Both the position numbers and the translations under genes were made by a program. From Arbacia lixula (Eukaryota > Echinodermata > Echinoidea > Arbacioida > Arbaciidae), in NCBI GenBank assembly GCA_963669155.1, contig OZ022593.1:16200258-16264257 (forward strand): DNA of 64,000 nucleotides. Direction: 5' to 3'. The notes under the pieces are model-generated. The model was not told the origin of the DNA. It searched no databases and worked only from the letters and a program-made list of their open reading frames with translations. Numbering within the stretch: the stretch's first letter is position 1; the number at the start of each line of letters is the position of its first letter. Of this stretch, positions 1-12,654 are shown in pieces.

Positions 1-498
1 ACTTGATATATCTACTGTACAGGCGAAAGAAATTTGAGAAGCGGATTTAAATATTGTACTGGCAGGGATCACTCTGCCCCATGAAACGAAGGGGGTGTCA
101 TGGTTAAGTGGTTGTGATCTGTGAATGAAGATCTCGAGGTTCCATGTCCCAGATTTCACTCTAGATGGAGATGCTGCACATGACATGTATACACGTGATC
201 GAATTATGTGCCATTTTACCAGGGCTATGGGTGTAACATTGCTCTTAATCTAAAATAAGTATAGATAGCTCTTCTACAAAAGTCATAAATCTTATCATGA
301 ATCCATCTGTTATAGCTTCACGAACCTTTTCAGAAAAAGTTGAAAGATATCTTTGTTTACGTTTGAAACACCCCGCCAAAGTCAGTTCCAGTTCCAGGAT
401 TGTGAGGGAAGTTCTGATACAGCATTATCTTCCATGTTCCGTGGTATTTACACGATTGAATTTATAAAAAAAAAAGGGCTACCATGATTTTTTTTTTT
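1..498. other. No gene seen
   Basis: AT-rich sequence without a supported open reading frame, RNA gene or clear repeat. A short A tract and T tract near the right edge precede the tandem units that start at about 499. Confidence 0.5.
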
Positions 499-765
499 AC
501 TCATTATGCACCATTGAGTCATTTTTGCACTAGTAATACGCATGATTCCTATGAGGAAGTATGGAGTCTGGCAGAGAAGGTGTTAACACTTTATGCGCCA
601 TTGAGGCATTTCGCACTGGTAATAAACACCATTCACATGAGGAAGTGGAGTCTGGCAGAGAGGGAGTTAACTCTTAATGCGCCATGGAGGCATTTTTGCA
701 CTGGTAATACATATCACTCACATGGGGCAGTTTGGATCTGGCGAGGAAGGAGTTGATACGCGGAC
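499..765. repeat. Three tandem ~85-bp units
   Basis: Three consecutive units each carry a version of TGCGCCATTGAGGCATTT followed by GCACTGGTAAT and a GAGTCTGGCAGAG-like stretch, at about 509, 594 and 678. The short open reading frames here are by-products of the repetition. Single diverged relatives occur near 5908-5940 and 8625-8680, so the unit belongs to an interspersed family. Confidence 0.7.
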
Positions 766-1720
766 GGCGATTGGATGTGACAGAGCTCCGTATGACATCG
801 CTTTAAAAGAAAAGGGGGGTGGGGGAGGCTGGGGCTGGGGCTGGGGACGGGGAGATGAACCTCCGTGAAAGATCAATACTTCAACTGAGTAGATAACATA
901 TCGTGTCTCATTTGCAGACTGTCTTCTTCAAGTGTGACGCGTATTGTACATATACTTGAGCTGATCTCTTGTTATCTCCGATCAAATATTGAATAAGTCA
1001 TTAACCCTATGTGTGTGGGATAGACTGTTGCTCTACGAGATTTTGCCTGTATTCTAACCAGAGGTGTAACGCAAAAAGTGTATACTAAACCTGGATTAAG
1101 TTCATATAGGACGCCAAATAAAACATCATGAAACATTGTTATTGATTCAATGTAATTGATTTTGTCCTCGGAATCACTGTAGTATATTGAGTCTGTCCAC
1201 ATTATAACTACAGCGAATAATCACCACCTGCTGTGATTTTGTTATAAAATTCAATGATTTTGTGACAGCATCTCATCATTTATTTTGCGCCCCATAAAGT
1301 TAGTCCACGTTTAGTCGTGGTCTAAGTTAAACTACCGTTGAGAATGCGTTCCTTTGTGTGTATATCACTTGTGCATAAATTCAGCAGTGGCGCAGAAAAA
1401 GCTAAATCATGTACTGTTTAAAGCGAATCTCCACATAATATATGATAATGATTATATTCTTTTCCCTTTTCGACGCGTGGAAAATATGACGTGAGGTTTC
1501 AAGCGAGTGGCAGATATGAACCAGTGATACAGAGCATCGCCATTTCCATGGTAACATACGCCATGCATTAACAGTAACCATGGTAACAAACACGGGGTTT
1601 CGTTTTCTCGTTGATGTTTAATCATGTTAATCACAAGAGAGAAAAAACCGTAATAATTACACATCATCAACATGCGCCATTGAACAAGATCATCAATATA
1701 TGTAATTATATATGTTTCAG
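766..1720. other. No gene seen
   Basis: Contains a G-rich run (about 812-855) and otherwise AT-rich unique-looking sequence. No exon-like reading frame with splice sites was found on either strand. Confidence 0.45.
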
Positions 1721-2030
1721 CAAGACAATGCTCCCTGTCACACTGCCAGGGCTGTGAAGAAGTGGGCAGCAGAAAACCATCTCGAGATTCCCCCTTGGCC
1801 TGGCAACAGTCCTGACATGAACCCAATCGAGCATGTTTGAGACTTCATTGGGAGGAAAATTGAACAAAATAGATTCAGGAATGCTTCAGAACTACAGGAA
1901 AGAATTGAACAAGAGTGGAAAGCCATCCCAGCTGAATATTTGAAGAAACTGATGGACAGTATGCCAAGACGTGTTGCTGCCTTAATCAAGGCAAGCGGTG
2001 GACACACCAAATACTGGCTCATTTTTCCCA
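1721..2030 (+). pseudogene. Tc1-like transposase C-terminal fragment
   Basis: One frame reads QDNAPCHTARAVKKW, then WPGNSPDMNPIEH, the conserved DDE-domain block of Tc1/mariner DD34E transposases (the middle Asp of the triad lies in QDNAP; the catalytic Glu follows NPIE). The Trp codon expected directly after NPIEHV is replaced by TGA, so the copy is broken. The frame then runs through a typical C-terminal helix ending in MDSMPRRVAALIKASGG, as in this family. The N-terminal DNA-binding part and first catalytic Asp are absent upstream of 1721, so the element is 5'-truncated. A probable transposon end (TTTTGGCCAGTAGTGTA) lies at about 2190-2205. Fossil, non-functional copy. Confidence 0.9.
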
Positions 2031-2206
2031 TTTCATTGCGATTTGTTTATTGTTTCATAGACAAAAAAAATAGTTTCATACATTTGGGGCTCATAAATTA
2101 TGATTTATTTGTCAGTACACAAAGTTTTCTCTCTACCTCATTAAAGAATACACATGAAGAACCCTTTTACAGGAGGTGGCTAATTAATTTTGGCCAGTAG
2201 TGTATG
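2031..2206 (+). mobile_element. 3' end of Tc1-like element with TIR
   Basis: Non-coding tail of the transposase remnant. It ends in GGTGGCTAATTAATTTTGGC then CAGTAGTGTA, which resembles the terminal inverted repeat of Tc1-type elements (outer CACTACTGGCC on the other strand). The matching 5' TIR was not found upstream. Confidence 0.6.
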
Positions 2207-3172
2207 TTTTATATGCTGCTGTTCATTTTGTGCTTTTATTGGGGTGTCTAGAGTGAATCGTGTTTTTACAAGAAATAGTCAAGATCTGCACAGACAAGCA
2301 AAATATTTTGGCATGGTCAGAGGAAAAAAAAATCACCCCACCACACTCGTAAACATAAGAGGTCATTAATCCAATTAGATAGATTGCAATGTGCTTATTC
2401 TGATATTTTGTATCAAACCAAATATTTACTTAATGACTAATAGTTTGTTGTGTAGTGATTCTTGAGTATCGGACCACCAATTAGAGTATGTGCCGATTCG
2501 TGTTTGTTATGCCCATGATGTGCTTTTTAAGCTTTTTCTTTGTTTTTCCTTAAAATCTATATTGGGGATAGTAGGGGCAGTGGTACAGATTATAGAACCC
2601 GTAATCATAAGATGGTCATTCTACTCGTATTGTCCCTCTTACCGCGCGATTTGTGCTTTGCTCCTATTGAACGCATGCACTATGGAGGGCACCTGTGCGG
2701 AGCATAGCGCACAAAGCCGTCCCCGGTCTCTGGGCTATACAGTCGACCCATCCAAAATCTCCTCATAATCTAAAGATCGCTATGCTGTCGCTTAAAGTCA
2801 TTTTCCAGTTCTCTCCTTAAGACGGAAGTTCTAATACAGTATCTTCTTCCATTTTCCGTTGTCTTTACTAAATGTTGTCTTGTGTGACCTACAAAAAGGA
2901 CACTCTGTCTTCAAAGAAAATGAAAATTATTGATAAAGACTACGGGATGTGTAATCCTCCATGTAGTGCAATTCTACCTTGATCATGGGTCCTATTCTTG
3001 GTTGATTTCAGGACACCAGGGAAGCATCATGTGAAAATGACTTCTTTTTTTTTTCTGAAATTAAACGAAACCGGAACTGGATGATGAGGGTAGAACAGAT
3101 TTCTTGTATTAGTTTTATATTAAGGGCCGAAGGAGATAATGATAACGTAACGTGCTAAGCATGCAGCTATTC
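2207..3172. other. No gene seen; diverged repeat fragments
   Basis: No supported gene. Sequence around 2980-3110 (ATGGGTCCTATTCTTGGTTGATTTCAGGA and following) resembles sequence at 3825-3950, 8150-8300 and 61780-61910, suggesting an old interspersed family ending in a GATTACNNNCNGTAATCA-like palindrome. Confidence 0.4.
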
Positions 3173-3326
3173 TGGGCCATGTTGCATAGGCCCTATATGT
3201 TTTTTTTATTATATATTAACTACCATAGTAACAGGTGAAATAATGAGAGCTCATTAGCTTTTGTCACGGGAGTTACCATTGACGGTAGATTACAATAGTT
3301 GAAAACCTATATGCAACATGGCCCTG
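3173..3326. mobile_element. TIR element, GGGCCCTGTTGCATA family (diverged)
   Basis: Begins GGGCCATGTTGCATAGG and ends with the inverse, ATGCAACATGGCCC. The interior carries TTACCATTGACGGTAGA, matching copies at 17790, 21811, 38546 and 59929. Short non-autonomous DNA element with no coding capacity. Confidence 0.7.
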
Positions 3327-3519
3327 GTAAGTAACTAACAGTTTTGTAGCTACGCTTCGTAGATCCTTGGTTTGTTTTAGCTACTAACGAACAACACAAT
3401 GACACGACTTATAGGCCCACGAACAATGCTAACACAAAGTCTCTATTCTTCCACTTGTTTTTATAATGCCCTGTGTACACAACGCCCGGTGTATGCGTAT
3501 GTACGTGTAAGTACAGTAT

Positions 3520-3702
3520 ATACAGTGAAACCTGTCTATAGTGGCCACCCAAGGGAAGCAAAAGTTATGGCCTTTATAGACAGTTTGCTGCTCTAAACAG
3601 GTTCTTTAACACATGATCTCTCTCCGGTGAATCATTTTAGTGGCCACTATAGACAGGTTGGCTGCTATAGACAGGTGGCTGCTAAGACAAGTTTGACTGT
3701 AT
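3520..3702. mobile_element. TIR element, CAGTGAAACCTGT family
   Basis: Starts TATACAGTGAAACCTGTC and ends with the inverse, GACAAGTTTGACTGTATA, so imperfect ~16-bp terminal repeats are flanked by TA, as expected for a Tc1/mariner-type target. The interior repeats CTATAGACAGG. Related copies are at 45020 and 52000. Confidence 0.7.
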
Positions 3703-4252
3703 AGGCATTTGACGTTGATTAAAAGTGGTAGTACCGTAGTTGTGATAAAGACTTTAAATGGGATCGTGATCAATGGAGAACCATCATTCTGAAGTGACCG
3801 TGGATCCCATTTCTTGTTCAATTGCAGGATACAAGGGGGGAATCATCTTAAAATCATGAAATCGTGGAGTTTATAAAATTAAATTCGGACTCAGTTATGA
3901 TGACAGAACGGTTTCGCATAGATTACAGCTCGTAATCACTAAAACTATTAATTACCCCTTACCATTAATGACTGGCCATGACTTACGTCGACCACACGCC
4001 AGACATGTCTATCGGTATATCATTAACCTCTTCTTTTCTTTTACCGCGTGGTTATATATTAACGACTTCAGTCTTATCTGGTCTCCGGCTTACGTCACAG
4101 TCATCGTTAATTATTTGGCCGCCTGCTCTATGTAGGGCTGGAGGGCAAGATGTCAGCGGCCTTGCAGATGCGGACTTTCGACAATGCAGTCAGTAGCCCC
4201 GCATGCAAGCATGGTCAGCCGATATAGCCGACAACCGAGGGTTCCCCACCTC

Positions 4253-4253
<1 letters not shown>

Positions 4254-4349
<96 letters not shown>

Positions 4350-4452
4350 ATACACACAAACGCCCACACCACACACGCCCACACTCTTACCCCTCCCCTT
4401 ACGCACATCTTTCTTTTATCCCTCTCTGTCTTTAAAACATACATACAAACGC

Positions 4453-4492
<40 letters not shown>

Positions 4493-4503
4493 ACACACAC
4501 GCA
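4254..4503. repeat. (CA)n microsatellite
   Basis: About 90 bp of perfect CA repeats (4255-4345) followed by a second, interrupted CA tract (about 4448-4502). Overlapping reading frames of His-Thr or Cys-Val repeats on both strands are artefacts. Confidence 0.97.
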
Positions 4504-4559
4504 AATATAAACACATACACACCTTCTCCCTTTCGTCTATTAATTGCAAACTGGGCAAT

Positions 4560-5690
4560 TATTTATACTGCATAAGTTAAGGTCATGTGATACAATTTAC
4601 CAACATCATTAACCTTGAGATTTTCATGGTTTCTTTTGAGATTATATCATGGAGAATTTGATGATACAACAAAAATAAGATGACAGAACGTTGCTATTAT
4701 TTTGCGTTATATAACCTCAACCAATACCGTGAATTCTAATTCAACTCTCGTTACGATTTTTCTCTTTATCTAACTCAAAGTAATACACATCGCGTGACCA
4801 ATTTTGTAATTGAAAGAGACTAGCTATGACATATGAACAACTATGGATTCATGATAGTTACTTTGATTACAGTTTGTTTCTAGTTGTGAATTTTGTAACA
4901 TTTGAGAAACATGCGTGCATAAAGAAGCAACAGTGCGAAGACAATGTTTAACGGTAATGTATCCCTATTGTATGCCTAAGATAATACCAGTCTACAGGTA
5001 TAACGGAAACATAATGCAATTCATTCATTCAATTCATTTATTAAGTTTTCCACATAATAATATTTGTAACATACATCTGGAGATCGAAGCAAAATTAATA
5101 CTTGCATGTATACGTAAAATGAAGTATGTAGATAATATAAAATAACGATCTTACATGCAGAATGTATAAATTAATCTACAGAATGTACATTTAATTCATC
5201 TGAAGTTATATAATAAGTTATGTGGGGGAACCTACAGAGAAGCAGAAGCTTGTGGGGGTAGGTCCCCAGAAAAATGATAATAAGAACTTCCTTTAAGATA
5301 CAGGAAATAGAACTTGAAAGTATGCCTCTAAAGGAGTCATATTGACCGTCGCAATTCACATGAAATTTTTGGTCCGGTCATCTAGAAATATGATGCGCAG
5401 AATTTTTCTTGCAAGACTTTTGATAAGATATGATTACATACAAGAGATGAATATTCCAAAAGAGGCATAAATATATGCGTTTCTGAAGGAAGCCGAGGGG
5501 CCAAGTACAATCAAGTATGTTTTCATGCTATTATTTGAATCTACGTCGCTGTTAAATTGCATGTTTCATAAACTGGGCCGTCGTGTATATAGGATTTGTG
5601 ATTCATGTGGTATATTGAATGAAGTTTTGTGTCAGCAAACTGGAAGGACTTTCCCAAAGAAATGTATGAGTGTATTCGTTTTATTCATTA
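4560..5690. other. AT-rich, no gene; possible old LINE tail
   Basis: No exon or RNA gene was found. The stretch at about 5028-5290 has an ATTCATTCAATTCATTTATT tract followed by a GGGGGAACCTACAGAG-like block, which on the minus strand looks like a non-LTR retrotransposon 3' end with a short repeat tail. This is weak evidence. Confidence 0.35.
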
Positions 5691-6169
5691 ACCCCTTAAG
5701 GGCCAGATAAATTACAGTTGGATGACAATAGTGTGTGCATTGATTATGAGGGACAACATTACATTATGGCACATAAAGACTTAAAAAGACATATTTGATC
5801 TCATGCCTCCCTTTCTTAAGACCCTGAACATAATTAACCTTTTGTGGTTTAGACACATTATTGTTTAATGGGAGTTGTACTACTTCTTTGTACCTACTTC
5901 TTGGACAAAAATGCCTCAATGGCGCGTACGGAGTTAATGGAAAAAGCTGCAAAATTGGCGCCAATATCTAATGCATTCCTGTCAAGGTCGACACTCTGAT
6001 CTATTACCCAACACACCGAGCATGGTATGCCGACGAGTAATCTTGAACCATTCCTTTATTTGTTTAATCTGAATGTTATCTCCTTCGATAATCAGCTTTG
6101 TAAATGAACGTGGTGTTTACCAAGACTGTAACGATGAGGTCACGCACAGCCCATGTATGCGCGTAGACC

Positions 6170-6261
6170 TTAACCCTCTCATTACCTATATGACGTAATA
6201 TGACACACAAAATGTGTACAAAGTGAATGACGTTTTAATGGTTTGGGATTGAGAGAGTTAA
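6170..6261. mobile_element. Short TIR element, TTAACCCTCTC family
   Basis: Starts TTAACCCTCTCATTA and ends TGAGAGAGTTAA, giving ~12-bp inverted ends around about 70 bp. The same design occurs at 21167-21246 and in a tandem series inside USO1 intron 18 (57180-58790). Confidence 0.6.
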
Positions 6262-6774
6262 AGGTCATGTAATGCATACGATTAGCCTTGACTTGTCTTG
6301 TCGATTTCAGCATATGGTCCGACATGGCTGGGTTAGTTTTGGCTGGACTTTGTCCCTTTGTTTGCTTGCAAAGCGTTGAATTTGTCTCATTTGTCCGGTA
6401 TCTGCGACCGGGAGGGAAAGGTTTACTTGTTGGAGGGGGGGGGGGGGCACGCCATTTAGGGGCCCCTAAGGTTGGTCTCAAGAAGCTAGGCCGAGAGCCA
6501 CGTTATACCACATGCATTTTATATTGCAGATCGAATATATGTTTTTAGGGCAAATTTCTTATAGCCGGGGGAGAAGGGGGGGGGGGGGGGGCACGCTTTG
6601 GCCCCTTAGGGCCCTGTTGGTTGTAAATTAATTGTGGGGTATTTGTGGGATAGGTTTTTGTCGAATATCTGTGTTTTATTTCTTTTTATTGTATACAAAC
6701 ATCAAAATTTACGTACCGACCGCACCCTCTTTGCCCTGCCCCTCCCCTAGTTTCTCTTTGTTTCTGTCTGTCTG

Positions 6775-6900
6775 TCTCTATCTCTCTCTCTCTCTTTCAC
6801 TCTCTCTCTCTCTTTCTCATTCCTCTCCCCCCTCTCTCCCCCTCCCCCTCTCTCTCCTTTCTCTCTCCCGCCCCCTCTCACTCTTCCTCTCTCTTCTACC
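6775..6900. repeat. CT-rich microsatellite
   Basis: Impure TCTC/CCCT tract. Reading frames of Ser-Leu or Arg-Glu repeats over it are spurious. Confidence 0.9.
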
Positions 6901-7324
6901 ATCTCCCTGTACGTGCGGTATCCCATGTTTCTCATCAAACAACAATTATTATTATTTGTTTTTAAATAAGGATTTCTCTCCTTTCCATACCTATCAAAGT
7001 ATCCAGGCATCTTATCTGGATATTCCATGCAAAATATACATCATACGGGAATATGGGACATGAACTCTGCCGCATATTTCCTTATTTGTACAAGTTATCA
7101 TACTTTTGTCGGTACACATGCCAATACAAATCATAAGTGTTTGCTTTGCCGCTATTTACTCCTTGGTCTTCACCTTCCTCCTTCCTTGTGTTCTGGTATG
7201 GTGCCATTAGTTTTTGACGTCTACCCCAGACATTTCCTTCAAAGTTTAAGCTTTATATTGATCTAGGTCACAGATTGGATGGACTATGTTACTAGTTATT
7301 GTTGATGAGGATAATGATCAGAAA

Positions 7325-7660
7325 AATAAGAAGAAGAAGAAACAAGAAGAAGAGAAGAGGAAGAGGAAGAAGAAGATGAGTATGAAGAAAATGAAGAGAA
7401 GGAGAAGAAAAAAAAAGAAGAAGAAGAAAAAGGAGAAGAAATAGAAGAAGAAGAAGAAGAAGAAGAAGAAGAAGAAGAAGAAGAGGAGGAGGAGGAAGAA
7501 AAAACAGAGGAAGAAGAAGACGGCGAAGGAGAAGTAAAGCGCAAAGCAGAAAAAAAGAGGAAGGGGAAGAAGAAGAAGAAGAAGAAAGAGAAGAGAAAAA
7601 TGAAAAAAGGGAGTAAAAAGGAAAGGAGAAGATGAAAAGGGGGAAAACTTTAAAAGAAAA
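7325..7660. repeat. Impure GAA/AGG polypurine tract
   Basis: More than 300 bases that are almost entirely purine on the plus strand, with runs of GAAGAAGAAG broken by GGA and AAAA. The long poly-Ser and poly-Leu reading frames on the minus strand come from this composition. Confidence 0.9.
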
Positions 7661-8700
7661 GGGAAGAAGCAAAAGAATATTCACGATTAGACATTCAAAA
7701 TGAATCTGTGCACTTAAACATGACCCATTTAAATGAAATAATGTAAAACATTCAACTACTTCAAACAAACAATCAGCGATTGTCATGCTGTTGTAGTCTC
7801 ATGGGAACCAGGTGAAGGAGTAACAGATCTTACTGCGTTTTCTGCAATATATGCAATAATATCGCATGAAAAAGAAGAGGAAGGATAAGGAGATCAAAAA
7901 CAAACGACATACACAGGACGACGAGTGATCTCTTAAGATATGATTATATCTTGATAAGCCTGTCTCAAAGAGGTTTATCTGGATTTGTCCCAATTGTCAA
8001 ACAGCAGGCACCCTGCGAGATAGAGACACGATAGTTGCCAAATTTGTTGGCAAGTGACCAGAAGGAGCAAAGGACGTTATATGTAGGTACGGGGTATTGA
8101 GGGAGTCATGATTGCGGGCCGTATTAATTACAGCATTGTTGTGCCGTCATAACCAGGCTCCGAATTTTGTGTTATTTCAAGGATTTGGATCATGTTGAAT
8201 GATTCCGTCCTGGTATCCTGATATCACAAGAGCCATGATCATGGCAGAGCGGCACGCTATTGATTAGGGTTATGTAATCATTACTCGTTACCGTTATAAC
8301 CCCTATACTATACATCTACAAAAACAGAATTCAGAAAAACATTTATTGTTTGTTTTCTAGGTTTGCAGCAAAGTAAGGTCATGCAATTATCCCAGATGGA
8401 AGTGCCTTATGATAGGTATATGAAAGCACGTATACCTAAACCTTGAAAGACGTTTTGCTACGTTAATGCAAAGGAATATGTACGAGATGGATTCAACACC
8501 TTTCAGGAGACGAGTCTTCCTACGTTTATATACGTGGTCATATTGACAATCGTGTAAGACCTTTGGAGGAGCTTGTCCAGTACTAAGACTCAGCAATAAG
8601 GTTCCCTTAGACATTTTCTGCCATGCACCATTGGAATTATGTGTTTTACCAGTGCAAAATGCCTTAATGGCGCTTAAGTAATAGTTGATGTAGCAGCTTC
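7661..8700. other. No gene seen
   Basis: Unique-looking sequence with short unsupported frames. A diverged member of the GATTAC...GTAATCA family is near 8150-8300. A poly-C run of 20 or so follows at about 8730. Confidence 0.4.
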
Positions 8701-9062
8701 GCGGTCAGGGTTAGATGACCGCCCCTCGAACCCCCCCCCCCCCCCCCCCTCATCCCAACACACCAACACTCCGTAGAAATTAGATGACTACGCTTTATGT
8801 ATCACCTTAACGCACCCTTCGGGACAATCAGAACGGCTCTTTGATGACAATGCAAATAATCATCTTTATCTCAAGCGTCTTACCGAGTGCATTGTTATGA
8901 TGTTGGGTAACAAGACGGCTTTGTTTATTCATTATCATGAGTATAGGTGAGAGACTTTTGACTTCTGAATCTGTGTCAATGTCTGATTGATGAAAAGCAT
9001 TTTCACGGTGTGAATGAACTCATGCACGATGAACATGTTGTAGGAGGGGTGGGAAGGAACAT

Positions 9063-9425
9063 GTGAAGATGGCGAAGAAGAAAACGAAGAAGAACATGAA
9101 GAAGAAGAAGAAGAAGAAGAAGAAGAAGAAGAAGAAGAAGAAGAAGAAGAAGAAGAAGAAGAAGAAGAAGAAGAAGAAGAAGAAGAAGAAGAAGAAGAAG
9201 AAGAGAAGAAGAAGAAGAAGAAGAAGAAGAAGAAGAAGAAGAAGAAGAAGAGAAAGAAGAAGAAGAAGAAGAAGAAGAAGAAGAAGAAGAAGAAGAAGAA
9301 AGAGAAGAAGAACAGAAGAAGAAATGAAGAAAAGAAGAGAAAGTTAAAGGAGAAATCAACAAAGAGAGAGAGAAGAAGAAAAGAAGAAAAAGGAAGAAAA
9401 GAGAAACAAGAGGAATAAAAACCAT
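9063..9425. repeat. (GAA)n microsatellite, ~250 bp core
   Basis: From about 9099 to 9350 the plus strand is an almost uninterrupted run of GAA triplets, with impure purine-rich shoulders. The poly-Lys/poly-Arg frame on the plus strand and poly-Ser/poly-Leu frames on the minus strand are not genes. Confidence 0.97.
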
Positions 9426-9807
9426 AAAAACAAGAAGAGCAAGATCAACACTAACAGGGGAAAAAGAGGAGGAGAAGTGTGGTGACCATGATTATGATGG
9501 TGGTGGTCTTTATACGAGAAATAAAACGTAAATGTAAAAATCAACATAACTGGTTTGTTTGTTTGTTTGTTTGTTTGTGGCTGTGTTTTATGGGGAGGCC
9601 AGAAGGACCGAGAATAAACAGAAATCTTCTGCGCAAAATTGCATTGGTTACAATGGAGTGCTCGATCTATTTAGTGATCCCATTTTAAATTTCTGGTTTG
9701 GGTGTCTCTCCAGAAGCTCTGGCCCATCCCTGACCTATATAATCACCCTTGGAAATTGCTGAAGCATTATGTACTGCATTGAAAGTTGGACTCAGACGTA
9801 TTTGTTC

Positions 9808-9913
9808 AGAAGGACAAAGAGAGAAAGAGAGACAGAGGGAGAGAGACAGAGAGAGAGGGGGGGAAGATAGAGAGAGGGAGAGAGAGATGGAGAGAGAGAG
9901 AGAGGAGGGGAGA

Positions 9914-9965
<52 letters not shown>

Positions 9966-9996
9966 TAGGGAGAGAGGGAGAGGGAGAGAGAGAGAG

Positions 9997-10035
<39 letters not shown>
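9808..10035. repeat. (GA)n microsatellite
   Basis: About 220 bp of GAGA with GGGA and GATA interruptions. Overlapping Ser-Leu frames on the minus strand are spurious. Confidence 0.95.
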
Positions 10036-10037
<2 letters not shown>

Positions 10038-10744
10038 TGGTGAGAGGGGGTGAGGCTGCATAGGGATTGGTATGGCTGCAGAAGGGCTGACTGTGGGTGC
10101 GGGCAGTATCCTATGTCTTGCTGGAACTCGACAAACTGAAGATGGGAGATGCAGGAGGATATCCTACTCGCAAAACAATTCTCCACAGTATATTGAACAA
10201 TGCTCCACTTCCCATGATATAACTCACAGTCACCACGCCTGTCCCTTCCACCCCAACCCCACCCAATTTCCTTAGACGATACTGCATTATGCCGGGAAAG
10301 AATTTAGGGGCGGCCCAGCCATGGGATGGGGGAATATCAGACTATTGTACATTATCATGATTATAAACACAATCGGACAATGTCCAACAACTTTGACATA
10401 CAATCACCTGTAAGACAATGAAAACAAAGGGCAGACGTATGTAGGCCTATCCCAAATCACGGGGCAATCTCCTTATAATCCGATAGCGTCCGGATTACAA
10501 ATATTTAGAGTTAAATATTGAAGATTTCAAGGTGACTTTGTGTACATAAGAACAAGGCTACAAAGTCTGAGAACATTCGGCCCCACTGACTGCCGGATTG
10601 TGGAATTCTTTGACTAAACCCTTTTACGAATGTACCCCTGACGTTTACCACCGATTGTAATGACAGTTGAACATTTGGTCTTTGATTACCGAACAAATAA
10701 AAACTTAGATTTGTCCTGGTCAGAGTGCAACACACATACACACA
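10036..10744. other. No gene seen
   Basis: No supported exon, RNA gene or clear repeat on either strand. Confidence 0.4.
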
Positions 10745-11185
10745 CATTTTTTTTCCCATATTCTTTATTTGATTTCATTCCCATGATAAAATAAACAATT
10801 TCACTTTATAACATGCAATAACAAATACATAAACGTAATAATTCTATTGATTCGATAAACACAATAAAGCATGATTTACCACTTGTATATATGAATATAT
10901 ATGCAACTTATAAATCATATTCATCTAAAATGATAATCATTATAATACTAATAGATATGTATAAATGATAATAAAACAATTCCATAAGAATGAAATCTTT
11001 TCTGATACCTCTACCCCCCCCCCTGAATCCCCCACCCCCACACAAAACATGTAAGTCCACCCCCCCCCCCCATGTCCGGTGTAACTGCCCCCATTCCCTC
11101 ACGCGCTTAAGAAATACGGAAATGGAACCCCCCCCCCCACACACACACACACACACATACACACACACACACACACACATTTCAT
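10745..11185 (-). mobile_element. LINE 3' end, copy 1 (with internal CA tract)
   Basis: Read on the minus strand, this ends in AGAATATGGGAAAAAAAATG, an A-rich tail. It matches 13451-13800 nearly base for base over long stretches (for example CACAATAAAGCATGAT and GAAATAAACAATTTCACTTT-like sequence). The LINE identity comes from copy 3, where the same sequence lies downstream of a reverse-transcriptase zinc-binding remnant. The C-rich runs and CA repeat (11139-11180) sit at the same position as in copy 3, so the microsatellite is part of the element's 3' UTR. Confidence 0.65.
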
Positions 11186-11199
11186 TTTCAATGAATCTT

Positions 11200-12650
11200 T
11201 CGTTCTGTTTTTCTTTCATTCCTTCCTTTTTTTCTACCTTTCATTCTTTTTAACCTTTACTTCTGTTTTTCTACCTTTCATTCCTTTTAATCTTTACTTC
11301 TGTTTTTCTATCTTTCATTCTTTTTAATCTTTCCTTCTGTTTTTCTATCGTTCATTCCTTGTAATCGTTACTTCTGTTTTTCTATCTTTCCTTTCTTTTA
11401 ATCTTTCCTTTTGTTTTTCTATCTTTCCTTCCTTTTAATCGTTACTTCTGTTTTTCTACCTTTCATTCCTTTTAATCTTTACTTCTGTTTTTCTATCTTT
11501 CATTCTTTTTAATCTTTTCTTCTGTTTTTCTATCTTTCCTTCCTTTTAATCTTTCCTTCTGTTTTTCTATCGTTCATTCCTTTTAATCGTTACTTCTGTT
11601 TTTCTATCTTTCCTTTCTTTTAATCTTTACTTCTGTTTTTCTACCTTTCATTCTTTTTAATCTTTACTTCTGTTTTTCTACCTTTCATTCCTTTTAATCT
11701 TTACTTCTGTTTTTCTACCTTTCCTTCCTTTTAATCTTTCCTTCTGTTTTTCTATCTTTCATTCCTTTTAATCTTTCCTTCTGTTTTTCTATCTTTCATT
11801 CTTTTTAATCTTTCCTTCTGTTTTTCTATCTTTCATTCCTTTTAATCTTTACTTCTGTTTTTCTACCTTTCCTTCCTTTTAATCTTTCCTTCTGTTTTTC
11901 TATCTTTCATTCCTTTTAATCTTTCCTTCTGTTTTTCTATCTTTCATTCTTTTTAATCTTTCCTTCTGTTTTTCTATCTTTCATTCCTTTTAATCTTTAC
12001 TTCTGTTTTTCTATCTTTCATTCTTTTTAATCTTTCCTTCTGTTTTTCTATCTTTCATTCCTTTTAATCTTTCCTTCTGTTTTTCTATCTTTCCTTCCTT
12101 TTAATCGTTACTTCTGTTTTTCTATCTTTCCCTTCTTTAAATTTTTCCTTCTGTTTTTCTATCTTTCCTTTCTTTTAATTTTTCCTTTTGTTTTTATACC
12201 TTCTGTTTTTCCTTCTGATTTTCTATCTTTCCCTTTTTTTAATCTTTCCTTCTGTTTTTCTATCTTTCCTTTCTTTTATTTTTTCCTTCTGTTTTTATAT
12301 CTTTAATTTCTTTTCATCTTTCCTTCTGTTTTTCTATCTTTCATTCCTTTTAATATTTCCTTCTGTTTTTCCTTCTGTTTTATATCATTCCTTTCTTTTA
12401 ATCTTTCCTTCTGTTTTTCTATCATTCCTTTCTTTTAATTTTTCCTTCTGTTCTTCTATCTTTCCTTTCTTTTAATTTTTCCTTCTGTTTTTCTCCCTTT
12501 CATTCCTTTTAATCTTTCCTTCTGTTTTATATCTTTCATTCCATTATATCTTTCCTTCTGTTTTTCTTGCTTTCATTTCCTTTTAACTTTCAGTCTCTTT
12601 TTTCTATCTTTCATTCCTTTCTTTTAATCTTTCATTGTTTTTCATTCCCC
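11200..12650. repeat. 37-bp minisatellite, ~39 units
   Basis: Tandem units of about 37 bp built on TTCTGTTTTTCTATCTTTC followed by ATTCCTTTTAATCTTTCC. Units vary mainly at C/T positions (CATTCC, CCTTCC, CATTCT; ATCTTT or ATCGTT). The right third is more degraded. It lies directly between two LINE 3' ends. Confidence 0.95.
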
Positions 12651-12654
12651 CACG

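Noticed and set aside
4153-4580. CA-repeat frames on both strands
   Set aside because: Microsatellite artefacts.
7292-7786. 164-codon Leu/Ser-rich minus-strand frame
   Set aside because: Polypurine tract translated on its pyrimidine strand.
9063-9347. Poly-Lys/Arg protein
   Set aside because: Direct translation of the GAA microsatellite.
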